A stretch of 64,000 bases of DNA. It comes from Arthrobotrys musiformis (Eukaryota; Ascomycota; Orbiliomycetes; Orbiliales; Orbiliaceae). The notes beneath the pieces are model-generated. The model made no database searches. It saw nothing but the letters and a program-made list of their open reading frames with translations, and was not told where the DNA came from. The position numbers were made by a program, and so were the translations under genes. Shown piece after piece: positions 11,754 to 23,509 of this stretch. The stretch is from positions 4,062,501-4,126,500 of the forward strand of contig JAVHJL010000002.1 of NCBI GenBank assembly GCA_036971715.1, in the 5' to 3' direction. Numbering within the stretch: position 1 is the first letter of the stretch; every line of letters starts with the position of its first letter.

Positions 11754-14295
11754 GTTGTTTCCTTCTGTCTTTCCTTATAAAGGGGTGGGAGGAAGGGAGA
11801 CTAGGCGATGTGAGTGTGTCGGAAGACGTATCGAGTCGCCTATTCCGGTACCAGACAAACTAGTGATGTATCGACGATGAAGAGAGAAGAAATGGAAAAA
11901 AAACACCAACAACGGGTAGCCTGGCTAATTAATTATACCGAGAGAAAGATTGGTCGGGAGAGAGAGAGAAGGGAAAAAAGCCAAGGATATATTGATGGAG
12001 ATGGATTATTGGGAGGAAAGGGGATTGATTGTTTCTGGTCGGGACAAATTATTGATTGATTGATTGATGATGGGACCCAGCAAGGGAAGAGGAAGAGAGA
12101 AGGCGCGTATTGACGGCGATGGAGGCGGAGATGATGATGAAGGTGAAGGTGATGGTGGTGATGGTGGTTGGTTGGTGGTGAAGAAGGAGAAGAAGAGAAG
12201 AAGAAGAGAAGAAGAAGAAGAAAGAGGAAGGATGGAAGAGAGGAAGAGAGAGAGAAATAATGGCAGGCAGGCTGGGTTGAGTTGAGTTGAATGGGTGGAT
12301 GGATGAATTGGACGGGTGTTGAGTGGTTATTATGATTAAAGAAGAAGAGGAAGGCCGCCAGACAACACGGAGAACAACACCCCTTTACTACTATTACTTT
12401 CAACCAATTCTTTCTACATGCACAACAAATAACAACAGAGAACAACCGTCGTATATTATAATTATGGTATGGTGGTGATGGTGATTATGGTGATATGGTA
12501 GGATACGGTGCACAGAGAATAGACACCCTGGGGGAGAGAATATGTGAAGGAGAAGAGAGAGAAAGAAAGGGGGGAGGGAGTGAGTGGATAAAAGAGAAAG
12601 AGGAGAACCAAACCAGTTCAAAACTGCTTGCATCTGCAAGTCAGGAATAAGGAATAAGAACAAGCCAGGGCCTGTTCTTGTTCTTCTGTAACAGACCTGT
12701 GCCTGCCTGTGCCTGCCTGGGCCCGGGCTTGGCTGGCCGTCTGGCTTGTCTGGCTGTCAACTAGCTCGACGACAAGGGTGTCAGGAGGCAAGTCAGGTCA
12801 GGCACTATCCTCCATTCACCCAGACACCTTCCTTCTCTTCTCCTTCTTCAGTATCAATACCTTCTCTCTTACCGACTATCTTACTAACTGACGGGAAGTA
12901 TCGAAGTATAGAAGTATAGAGAGAGATGGTGATATGAAGATGGGATTGTGGAGATGGCTAATTACCCGTCCAGGGGAAGACACCACCATGGCTCCTTTGG
13001 CGAAAGGACGAAATATCGAATTGCAGACCAGACATCGAAGATAGCCACACCATCTCATATCATATCGTATTGTTCTACTCAAATACTTCAATCACCATCA
13101 CCAACTGGTAGTAGTTATCCCCAAAAATAGGTGAGAATAGGCAAGCTACGTAAGAATAGAACAATACAACATTCCACGCCCGATCCGGCCCATCCAACAT
13201 CTCCAGACTTACACATCCGTACCAATCGTTAAAAAATAAAATAGAAATAGAAAAGAACCGCCAAGGCAGCACAAGCCACCGATTACGAACTGGTCCGAAG
13301 TGAATTACGACCCCCTTCCGAAAGAAACAAAAAAGGGAAAAGGAAAGAAAAAAAGCAGTGGGTCCAGGCGTCTATTCCCCACAACCCGCACCGCAGCTTC
13401 CCTTTGAACTCCCCAAGGCAGCAGAAATCTCACATGTGTTTTCGGTAGGTATTTATGTCTATTTGTCGTCTACATCCATACCCTCAGTCGGTAAGTGCGA
13501 GTCTGTCTTATATTCAGCCAGCCGAGATTTCGGCCGTTGCTTGTGTATATTGCAGAAAATAAGCTACGGCCGGGGTTCGCCGCAAGCTTTCTTGTCTCGA
13601 TCCTGTCGTCCGACCATCCATCCATATCATATCATATCATATCTCGAACACTTCACATCATGTACCAGTCTGTACTAATGAATACATAAAACCACCAAAT
13701 CCTCGTAGACCCGTTCTGGATGGCCTGGAACGGGTGTATCACAAAACGCAAGGGGAACCCACAGCAGTCGCCTGCACAAACAAAACGAAACACACATCCA
13801 AATCAAAACCCGCATCTTCTTCCAATAGCCAAGACCTCCAGCCACGACCCAAATTCCCCGGCCGTTTTCACCAAATCTCGGACAAAAATAAAATAACGGG
13901 AAACAAAAAATACTAACAGAAAAGGAAGAAAATAAATAAAATTAACCCCCAAAATAATAAGGTGCAAAAAAAACACCCCCCAAAATCCGCGAAGAAATCA
14001 GGAAATTTACCATCAAAAAAAACAAGCTTTCTCATCTCCCATCGCAAATACAAGCATGCAGAATGCACATATCATTTCCTCACCCAACCCATCTCCCAAA
14101 TTCCCATTTCAAACAATTAACCCCCAGCATAACCGTTGGACCCAAAAACCATCTTCCCGTCCAGCCTAATATAAACAAACCCAATTTCCGAATAATCCAT
14201 TTTACCCACCCGATGCGCTGGCCATCGCGCCTCAATCTTGACGCGCATCCGACTGTCCTCCCATCGAGTCAAAACGCTCCACGCTTCTAATCAAT
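11754..14295. other. Long upstream region of casein kinase, purine-rich blocks
   Basis: No gene was found in this stretch. Strongly purine-biased GA/GAA blocks lie at about 11940-12060, 12070-12260 and 12530-12610; on the transcribed minus strand they are CT-rich, a pattern common in promoters and 5' UTRs of active fungal genes. The part nearer NUP133 is CA-rich and low complexity. Confidence 0.55.
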
Positions 14296-14545
14296 CAATT
14301 GACCGCCCATACCCAGGCGGTCTGTAATACTCCAATCCAAGACTACAACCCTACATACATCTATAGTATCATACCGTAAAACATCAAGTGAAATCCCTTC
14401 AGCCCAATCGCCAACCATACCCAGTCTGCAATACCCAATCCAAGACTACAATCCTACATCTATAGTATCGTTCCAGACTCATACGGTAAAACATCGTCAA
14501 TCACCATCGAGTGAAATCACTCCACGCAGCCCAATCACCAACCAA
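14296..14545. repeat. Diverged tandem duplication of about 125 bp downstream of NUP133
   Basis: Two copies, roughly 14296-14420 and 14421-14545, share in order the blocks CAATCCAAGACTACAA, CTATAGTATC, GTAAAACATC, GTGAAATC and CAGCCCAATC-CCAACC. A partial third unit appears to begin near 14546 (CAATTGACTGCC, compare CAATTGACCGCC at 14296). Differences are substitutions and small indels. No open frame is shared. Confidence 0.75.
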
Positions 14546-14758
14546 TTGACTGCCAAACTGTAACATCAATGCCTCAACATCACAAACTACCCTCACAGCT
14601 GTAAACAAGACTCGTAGCCATAATGAATAGTATATTAAACCACTGTATATAATACAATACAATGCATTCATAAGAAAAACGCCTATAACAATTCTGTCCG
14701 CACAAAGCGTTCACTATAAAAAACCACATTCAAGAAAACCGTGCAACAGAAGTAATGA

Positions 14759-17700
14759 TCAGCTCATATCCATCGCATCCTCCTCCTCATCCTCCTCCTC
14801 CTCATCCTCCATAACCGTCTCATCCCCCTCTTCCGCCGCCATCTTCATCGCACTCTCACACATCCACGGAAACCAAAACTCAAGATTATTCTCCACCAAC
14901 CGTCTAACCTCCCTCTCCTCAATCTTAATCTCCTCGTACAGATTCTGCAACCACCCCTGCGCGCTGCCCGCGAATCGCGCCGCGAGGAAGTCAATGTTGC
15001 GCGTGAACCCCGTTTGCGTCGGTGCCAGCGGTGTCGACGCTTTATGTTCGTCAAACAGGCCTGTATTCATAATTAGCATCATCATATAGAAATATAGAGA
15101 TTGTGGGGACATACCCTCTCTGTAACCATAGACCAAAACGTCAAATATATTCGTATTCATAATCCTCGTCTCGATCTGTGTCGTATTCTGCCTCTCCGGA
15201 TCCAAGATATCCAGCCAACTAAACCCCATCAGCATCATTTCAAATAAATAAAGAGAGGGAGAGAAAAAACTTACTCCTCACTCAACCACATCCGCCTCCA
15301 AATCGCCCGTCGAGCCTCCTCCTTCCGAACATCATCCACCTCCGCAATCCCAAGCGCCAAAATCGCACTCTGAAACCGCCCAACCCACCCCCCTTCATCC
15401 TCCTCCTCCAAATCCCCGTCCTCCTCATACATCAACGTCAGGAAATCAACAAGCTCTTCAACCCCCATACTCTGCCCCGTAACCGCCTTCGCAACACCCC
15501 TCTTAAAGACATCCCGAAGGCTCCGGTAGGGCTCCACCCGTCCGCCGAACGCTCCGAACGCAAGTTCAGTCCCAGCCTGCACATCGATCGCGCCGCGCGC
15601 CTCAATGCAAACCCTCGCCTGAACCGCCTTCTGCAACTCCACCATCTTCAACCTCCTATCGAACGCCTCCGGCTCCCCGGAGGAGGAAGAGGACTGCGCC
15701 ATCAACGCTAGTTTTCCAATACTCAACTCGACGGCTTGGCTCCACAAACACTCTTCCCTATCCGCAGTCTCCATCAACGTCTCCCCGGCCTCTTTATACC
15801 TCCCATCTCTAACCTCATTAATCCACCTAACCCTCGAATACCTCCCGGCCTCCCCCTTCAAAAACCCATCGAGGTACTCCTTATACGCAGGAAACTGCAC
15901 AAGCAAATCCCTCAAATCCCCCATCTCAACCTGATACCCATAAAGCACCTCCGCAAACTCCCTCCCAAATTTTCCGAAGTACCCCTCGAGGCGGGATACA
16001 ATCCCATCCCGCTGAGAAATATACTCCTGCCTCTCCCCCTCCCCCACCTCCTGACCCCTCTTCTCCAACCACCCGTTGATCTTCCCAAGCTCTTCGAACG
16101 CAAGTTCCACAAGCGTGACATAATCCCCATACCTCTCCGCAATATCCACCGCCTGATCGGCTCGATCGTGAAACGCAATCGCTCGGATCCACTGATTCCT
16201 CCCCTTCAGGTACAAATCCCTAATCTGCACCCCCTCAGCCGCATACTTCCCCCCACCCTGAACTTCACACCACCCCGCCCTCTCCACAAAATTCCTACAT
16301 GCAACTTCAACCATCTCCACCATCTGATCCAATATCATCCCAAAATACCCCTCCAATCCTTCCTTCTTCATCCCCACCACCTTCGTATTAACCTCAATAT
16401 CCCGATTCAACGCCGTCAATATCTCCGGTCCCGACGTCCACGGCGGCGACTCCAACCCCCTGAAATCCGCAAGCCCGTTGGGTCCCAGATCCCCATCGAC
16501 GCTGTACAACTTAGCATGTTGCAGTCTAAACCCCTGCGCCGTAGCCAATATCGTAAGCGTAATCTCATTCGACTCATGTATCTTCCTCACCGCCGAAACC
16601 GTATTCCCGCCAGCCGTAACCACCGCTTCCCTCAGTAACGGAATCAGCTCATAAATCCTCGGCAAATGCTTCGCAAACCACTCCACCATCGGATTCGTAA
16701 CAGTTTTAACATCGTGCTTCACAAAGAATGCAGTGATGACATCGAGGAGTAATCCCTCGCTTAGGTCCTTCCCCGCACTCTGTTTCTGCGCGAAGGCGCG
16801 GTAGACCGCGCGCGCGGACTCCATCTTTTCCGCATCCCAGAGGAGTTTCCATCTTATCTCCCGTGAGATCTGGCGGTGTACGGCGCGGAGGTATTCTGCC
16901 AGCGCTAATAGCTTCTGCGCGCGTGATTCGAGGTAGATATCGATCGAGGGGCCGAAGGTGGCTAGGTACTGTCCGTGCGAGCACATTAGGTCCATACTCA
17001 GATTCCTAGCCGCCTGCTGCACTTCTGCCGTTGGGTATGTGATCTCCCGGCGGCCGTTGAAGTTTAGAAGGTTCTATACACATCATTAGCTTTTCATCCA
17101 AATATAATTTAAATATAAAAAAAAACGGCATACCTTCTCATTCGTCCCGAAGAACACCGCCAGCTCCATCTTCGACTTCACCGGCACCGGCCTCGGCGAC
17201 GGCAAAGGCCTAAGATCAGCGGTCTCCGCATCGAACACCGTTAATTTCAAAACCCCAGCACCCTTGGTGATAATAACCACCCCGGGCGAATAATACTTCC
17301 TCCTCAAATCCCCACTAGAATCTATCCTATACCCCTTCGCAGGATTAAACGACGCCGCCCCACCTTCCTGCGTCAGCTCCTCAACCCCGCTACCAATAAT
17401 CTCAACCCTACTCTGCGCCTTAAAATCAATAACCTCCTCGAACCCCATCACCGAATCGTGCGTGACGTCAGGGATATTATCCCCGAATCCTAGCTCGTAC
17501 AGATCCTCCGGAACGATGGAGACTAATACCACAGCCCTCGAGAAGACGAGGAAGGCCGTGCGGTAGGGGTTTGGGAGGTATAGTCGTGGTTTTGCGGTGT
17601 CGGCCGCGGTTCTGAGCGATTGCTGGAAGCAGGAGATGTAATGCGCCTTCTTGATCGAAAACTGTGAGCCGCGGTAGAGGGTGGCCAGGATGAGGGTGTA

Positions 17701-19076
17701 GTGGGTTATGTTCTCTCCGGTGAGGGTACGTTCGTCCCAGGATGTAAGGATCAATACGTTAGCTCCCTCGGCCGTACTCTGCCCCGACGCGATATCAAGA
17801 ATTGTGAACGCCTCGCGGTCGAGGGAGGTCAAACTCTGCGGACCGACTGATAAAACGCGGGATATGATCTGTTCCCGCATATCGACATCAGAGAGCACAA
17901 CAGCCGCTCCATTACGGCTGACTTCCCAGCGGGTAATATGTCCATGCGACGTAGCGACCAAAAGCTCCCGTTCAGCGCGGCCAATAATCCTCCCAGGCCG
18001 AACAGCCACGATCTCCTTCCTAACATTCCCAGACTTAAACGCACTCGCAAGTCCACCCAGCAGGCCGCCGACAACGCTAGATCCGATGTTCTTCAACGTC
18101 GTAAGCTGCACGACCGGTTTCCCCACCCCGTCGCGCAGGGAGAGGTGGATAACCCTATTCTGGTTGGTGCAGATGATGAACCCCGCCGGCTCGATATTAG
18201 CAATCATGTGTGCCTGCTCGCCGGAGGATAATGGCAAGACCCCCTCCACGCCGCGTCTACGCTGCAGGAGACCCTCGGTCATAGCACTGCTGACGGAATC
18301 CCAATATGCGATCCTACCCGTAACAGGCATGACGACAACGAGGCCGGCTTCATCGCTGCTGCCGGTGGGGCTGACGAGCGATCCGAGGGGTTGCGGGGTA
18401 TTGTTGAATCCTCCGGTGTGATGGCTGGTTTCGTCGGATGGGAGGGGGAAGTGATTCGGTTTCGGGAGGAGTTGGACGTCGTCGTAGCGCCAGACGTCGA
18501 CGCCGTGGTCTTTGATTAGCAGGGCGTTGCCGGATGATTGGTCGGTGATGGCGGACATGCGTTTTGCGTAGTTGTCTATTCCCCCTTAGCATTCATTCAC
18601 TCATTATATTGTGTTTAAAAAAAAAGTGGTAACAACCTCCTGAATCCCGCAGTTCCATCGGTAGGCCTGTGAGCTGAGCTACACAGTACTTGGTAGTTTT
18701 GGCCTAGATATCCCATTAGCACCCCTCTCAAAACCCAATAGGAAAAAAAAGGGGAAAGTACCCATTCCACCAGAGATCCCTTCTTCTTATCCTGCAGAGA
18801 CCGAATGGAGCTCACATCCATCGTGGCAGCCGCAACGGCAGCCATAGCCTCAGGCGACGCATTGAGCTCCCGTTGCGCAGACACAGACCGCTGCCTAACT
18901 TTCTTGGTCGGATGGAGGGAATTGGACGCGCTGAGCAGCGAGTTCTGGCTGGACGGGGTCGGTCGCGGACGACGCCGTGATTGTGTGCTGAAACTGGTGT
19001 TTGCGCTGGTCTGCGTCGAGGGTTGGTCCAGCATGGACGCGTTCGATTGTTGCGATGTGTACAGGGGGTCGGTCAT
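14759..19076 (-). CDS. NUP133: Nucleoporin Nup133
   Basis: Six exons: 18762-19076, 18637-18703, 17134-18575, 15275-17073, 15115-15218, 14759-15060; 4029 nt, 1342 aa. The N-terminal 100 residues are disordered and basic. A beta-propeller follows, beginning with YCVAQLTGLPMEL and covering exon 3 (motifs GRIAYWDSV, TSHGHITRWEVSRNG). The second half is the helical stack of Nup133, and the C-terminus is very acidic with Glu/Asp runs and ends DAMDMS. Nup133 is a tail member of the Y-complex (Nup84/Nup107 complex) that scaffolds the nuclear pore; its propeller carries a membrane-sensing loop in known homologues. Fungal Nup133 is usually 1150-1400 aa, so length fits. Intron 2 has an atypical GTTGTT donor but frame and domain continuity support it. 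The start at 19074-19076 is the first ATG of the open frame. Confidence 0.9.
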
Positions 19077-19579
19077 TGTGAATATTTTTTTTCTCTTCTA
19101 TCTCCACCAAGAGGAGATGGAGAGAGTAAGGGAGGGGTGAGTGAGGGGTTCCTTGACGGGGCTTCTTTGAGGAGAAGCCGTCAGTTGGGGGGGTTGGGGG
19201 AGGTGGTTGTGGAAGAGGGAGGTTGTGGTTTGGAGTTGGCTTCGCGAATGTTGACGAAATTGCGAGGTCGTCTTGTTTTCGGCCGTGAAGATTTCCAGCT
19301 GCGTTGTACGCTTCGACGCTGACTAACCGCTTTATATGAAATAGAGACACCATGGAACTATCTCCACAGTACATTCAGAGATAATTATTATAATGAAGGG
19401 AGGTACAGTCTGGTATAAATAAAAGCTACGATATCACATATAACCCGAATAACCCCTTCTAAGTTTCCAATCAAGGGTAAATAAAGTAAAAGTGCCCCAG
19501 GCCGTCAGCTATAGACATAAAAAACGCCATATCCCATGCAATCCGTCCCAAAAAGAAGTAATTAAAAAGAAACCACCAT
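19077..19579. other. Spacer between NUP133 start and DRE2 stop
   Basis: About 500 bp between tandem minus-strand genes hold the NUP133 promoter and DRE2 3' UTR. A G-rich stretch at 19180-19230 and T-run near 19085 are the only visible features. No gene was seen. Confidence 0.55.
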
Positions 19580-20760
19580 CTACAGCTGATCGTCTCCAAC
19601 GGGGATACGAACTTGCTCGCCAGGCTTGAACGCCGGTAGACCGATATACGGACATCCATCGCATCTAATACAAAATCAGCACCTCGTATATGACGTGGAT
19701 GTTTAGTGAATGTGGTGGACAAACCTGAAAGCATCACCAAGATAGCAGTTCCCGCAGCTGCTGGCCTTCCCCTCGACGGTGAAGTCGATTTCAGCCAGAT
19801 CGTCCAGCTCCAGCTTCACCGCCTTCGGTGCGGGTTTGACTACAGCGGCAGCGAGTGCTTTATCCGCCGCATCCCTCTTCGCTTTATCCTCCGCCTCGAT
19901 CTTTTCTTTGAGGCCGCAGGTGCAGTCCTTGCACGCCCTCCGTCGCTTCCCGGGCTTCGGGCGGCATTCGGGTGCTAGTATCAATTAATAAAAATAGACT
20001 TGGGATAATTAAGGGAGATGGGGAACATACGCTGCTGAACGGGCATGGCGAGATCGGAATCATCCAGCAGTTCGTTCTCATCGATTAAATCATCATCATC
20101 TTCATCCTCTCCAAAGTCTGCATTCAGATCATCCCCCAGATCCACGAATCCGACTTTATACTCCTTCTTCTCGGCCTTAACTCCATTCAAGGGAACAGCA
20201 GCACCATTCAAAGGAACAGTATTAGAACCATTCAAAGGAACGGCTTTAGACCCATTCAGAGGAACAGCCCCATTAGAAGCCTCCTTCTTCCGCCCAAACC
20301 TCAAGGGCACAGCAGCACTCTTCGCATAATCCGGCTTCAAAAACCCAACCTTCCCATCCCTCTCATCAACCACCAACCCCGCCAGCACAACCTGCAACCG
20401 ATCAACCCCCTTCAAACCCCCATCCTCAGCAGTCCATCGAGATCCAGGCGTCATAGACGCCACAACCTTCTGTAAAACCGTCGTGTCGATGTTGTACGAA
20501 GCAGATGAGGGGGAAGGGTCGGACAGGAGGATCACAGCGGCGTAGGTTTCCGTCGGGAGGCTGACGAGATTGAGGGCGATTCGGTCGAGCATTTGGACGT
20601 CGGTGGACGAGCGAGGGTGGGTTGATAGGGCGGCCTGCAGGACCTCTGGTTTTGCGGCGACGGCGGGGGGGCAGAGCAGCAGGGTCTTGGGGCCGGACTT
20701 TGCGACTGGGACGGGGACCGGGAGGGGGTCGAAGTCGTCGGAGAAGTCTATGGCCGGCAT
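19580..20760 (-). CDS. DRE2: Fe-S cluster assembly protein Dre2 (anamorsin/CIAPIN1)
   Basis: Three exons: 20031-20760, 19725-19974, 19580-19664; 1065 nt, 354 aa. Residues 1 to about 130 are the degenerate methyltransferase-like domain. A linker follows with four VPLNG repeats (about residues 162-193) and an acidic segment. The C-terminal CIAPIN1 domain holds C247, C258, C261, C263 (the RRRACKDCTCG motif, [2Fe-2S] site) and twin CX2C motifs C317/C320 and C328/C331 ([4Fe-4S] site) seven residues apart. Dre2 receives electrons from the diflavin reductase Tah18 and passes them to the cytosolic Fe-S assembly machinery; it is essential in yeast. The codon for Arg327, directly before the second CX2C, is split by intron 2. 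The start at 20758-20760 gives the expected N-terminus. Confidence 0.93.
20181..20277 (-). repeat. In-frame VPLNG repeats in the DRE2 linker
   Basis: Four near-identical units of 7-9 codons each contain V-P-L-N-G. At DNA level the units share CATTCAA(A/G)GGAAC blocks, so this is a minisatellite expanded inside the coding sequence between the two DRE2 domains. Confidence 0.85.
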
Positions 20761-20802
20761 TGTTTCTTGTCTCTTGTGCTCGATATGTGGTAGTAGGTAT
20801 TT

Positions 20803-20838
20803 GGATATATTCTCGTAGATGGATATATTCTCGTAGAT
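20803..20838. repeat. Perfect 18-bp tandem duplication in DRE2 5' leader
   Basis: The 18-bp unit beginning GGATATATTC occurs twice head to tail, 43-78 bp upstream of the DRE2 ATG. It contains GATA cores. Whether it is regulatory is unknown. Confidence 0.8.
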
Positions 20839-22459
20839 GGAGCTTGTGGTGGGTAGATGGAATAATCACAGTCGATGAGTCAAAACCACACTCAAATCGA
20901 TAATCAATACAAACTCAGTTCCAAAGGCTAAGTATTATATCGAAATATATAAAACTCGGAACGGACGATAATTTATATTCAAAAAAAAAAAAAAAAGTGA
21001 GGCGAAAACGATGGAACTAAAATCCGCGGACATACAGACTAAAGATAGGGCCGGGGTCAGAGGTGAATTAGTAATGTGGTCCGGCTAGTGGTCCACCGCT
21101 AGCACAGCGCTCCCTGCCGATATCGCCCTCTATACACTACTACTACGACTACCAATACTGCTGCATACTTAAGTACACAAACTAGTGTAAAGGGATGAAG
21201 CATTGATGATGGTTAGATAAGTGTTAGTCATGGAGGACTACGCACTCTCCAATGCAGAGTATGTAGTAGGTAAGAGAGTGGGCCGGAGCTTCGGCGGCCA
21301 CCGGACTGCAGTGACTAAAAATGCGGGGTGGGGATACAATCACACCATGCCAATATAATACCCATCATCAAGAGGAAGGAAACTAACTGCATCAGGGACC
21401 CCGGATCGAGCATGATGCGATGGCCCAAAGTCCGGGGTAGCTTTGAGGAAGCCGAGACGATGTTCTCTCCAAACAGGCACGAGATCATTTGGGAAGTACC
21501 GGTACATGCAATCGCACCCCTGCACGACTATCACGTAAGTACCTATAACTGATGGTCTAGTTGGATAACTGTGCCTGGAGGCAAGAAGTTGGAGGTTGGA
21601 GGCTGGAGACAAAGCAAAGGATAATTGAAAGGGCCCAGACCGCAGACAGCAAGTACTTTCGTCATCCGGCCGCCAGTACTGAGTTACAGGCTATAATGGA
21701 GCATCGAGGAGCTATAAAAGGGGGGTCTTCCTGCTGCCTCCGCTCGATCCTGATCTCGACATCTCCATCTCCCGTACATCTACCATCTACAATCATATAT
21801 CATTATCATACTGTGCTGAATCCAGAAAACCCCCGGGTTTATTTATCTACGTTCACTGCACCGCTCTGAACTTGTCTCGTATTGTTTTGCACCCCGCAAT
21901 AGACACACATACATACACATATACATACTTAGACAGAACACCGTTAATACCATAATCTCTTGATCAAAACACAGTGAGTATTATCATCGATTCGATTCTC
22001 CGCGTTCCAGCCGAGTGTTCTTCGATCGAGTTAGTTCGAGTCGTGTGCCCAGACAGGCTTCCCCACACCCAATCCGTCCAGCCCAACCGCCCCAAGACAG
22101 GCCCCATGACCACTTCCTCAGCTTGACTTTATACTCAATATCGAGTATGATACATGACTCAAATGCACTTCCCATTTCCCCTCTTCATTCCAAAATGCGG
22201 AGTTTGAATGTATCGATGCATCGGACACCCTTGTTCGTGTCCCCCCGGGCCTGGAATGCAACGGGAGGAGTGGTGTGAGCACAAGCGAGCCAATGCAGAC
22301 GAACCGACTGGGGGCGTCACTCCACCATCTCCTTCTCTCCGGCTTCTCCCCGAGGATTCCTTAAATATATACCACAAGTGTGTATACAGGAATCGAGACG
22401 AGATGAGATCTAGATGGGGCAATTTGTGGCCTGACCGATTGACGGAAGTTACTCACCGA

Positions 22460-22492
22460 TGACGTCGGGTCTCGATGCTTCAATTATATAAA
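22460..22492 (+). promoter_or_regulatory. CRE-like site and TATA box upstream of STF2
   Basis: TGACGTC at 22460-22466 matches seven of the eight bases of the ATF/CREB site TGACGTCA, and TATATAAA lies at 22485-22492, about 110 bp before the STF2 ATG. ATF/CREB factors drive osmotic and oxidative stress genes in fungi, which suits a desiccation protein. Binding is inferred from sequence only. Confidence 0.4.
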
Positions 22493-22602
22493 CCTTCTCT
22501 CCCCTCTCTCTTTCAATCATACATACACACTCCCCAGATATTCAATTGATTATTATCATTATCACTGCACTCATCAGATATCAGATATCTAATATTTAAA
22601 AG

Positions 22603-23091
22603 ATGACGCGCACGACCAAGGCCAACGACATCCCGCACAACAACCCCGAGGTCGCCAGCTTCATGACCGAGGCCCACTACCCCAAGTTCTTCGCCAAGTC
22701 CGGCTTTGTCGACACCGCCCCCTCCAAGACCAAGAAAGACGGCGGCGGCAAGGGCAATTGGTACGTTTTCTCCACAATATAAATTTATAGATGTTAAGAT
22801 GTTAATATGTTGATGTGCAGGGGCCACCCGGGCGACGAACTGGAGGACCTGGACGAATTCAATATGACCCGTCCCCGCCGCTACTCCAACACAAGCCCAA
22901 CAAACACCCATTTCGGGCTCAAGTCCAAATTCGAGGCCCACGAGGAAGACCCCCTCTTCGACGAAGAGCGCCACGGTCCCCTCCCCGCCACCACCGACGA
23001 ACATGTCGTCACCACCACTTCTTCTGCCACTGCTGTCAATGGCACCGACAGTGGACCCACCGAAGAGGCTGCTGTTGAATTGAAAGTTTAA
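22603..23091 (+). CDS. STF2: Stf2/Tma10-like hydrophilin (ATPase-stabilising, desiccation-stress protein)
   Basis: Two exons, 22603-22760 and 22821-23091; 429 nt, 142 aa. The N-terminus begins MTRTTKAND, and the intron interrupts the Trp codon of the hallmark segment G-K-G-N-W-G-x-P-G-D-E-L-E-D-L, followed by a basic R-P-R-R-x-S motif. This is the conserved core of yeast Stf2 and Tma10. The whole protein is hydrophilic, rich in Gly, Asp, Glu and Thr, with no hydrophobic core or membrane segment. Yeast Stf2 was first described as stabilising the F1Fo-ATPase-inhibitor complex and later as protecting against dehydration damage. The C-terminal acidic, Thr-rich tail makes it longer than the yeast protein of about 84 aa. 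A strong promoter with CRE and TATA elements lies upstream. Confidence 0.85.
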
Positions 23092-23509
23092 TTTTTTTTG
23101 TTATTATTTGTTATGGGAATGGGTTTGAAATTGAACGGATGGGATGGGATTTTGGCACGGCGAATTGAATTTTTATTATTGTATTCTAACTTTTTACACC
23201 TTATTTTTCTCGGGTGTACAATCCTCCCCGATAAACCATCGGACTTAGGATTCGGGATTAAACCGGGTATTTACTGATTTTCGGGAAGGAGGGAAGGGGA
23301 ATCGTGTAAATTACTGGAAAGAATAGAGACTCCATCTCATTCACTCACTCTCGTCCATGACCTTCCGTAGTACTTCTGTAACAGCTAAACGGCATAAGAC
23401 TCGAATTCAATACCAAAACAAGCTCTCGCAAAAGACGTCCATATGTATACAAAAATAACCCAAATCCATCCCTAGTACCCCCCAAAGCAATCCCAAAACC
23501 CTCCATCAA
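23092..23509. other. Convergent 3' spacer, STF2 / VTC1
   Basis: This is 418 bp of T-rich DNA after STF2 and A/C-rich DNA before VTC1, probably the two 3' UTRs. No gene was seen. Confidence 0.6.

Larger units (their letters stand above)
20761..22602. other. Divergent intergenic region, DRE2 / STF2
   Basis: This 1.8-kb spacer carries both promoters. Two TATA-like sites point toward STF2: TATAAAAG at 21713-21720 and TATATAAA at 22485-22492. A GTGAGT donor-like site at 21974 could begin a 5' UTR intron of an upstream-initiated STF2 transcript. No coding gene was recognised. Confidence 0.5.
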
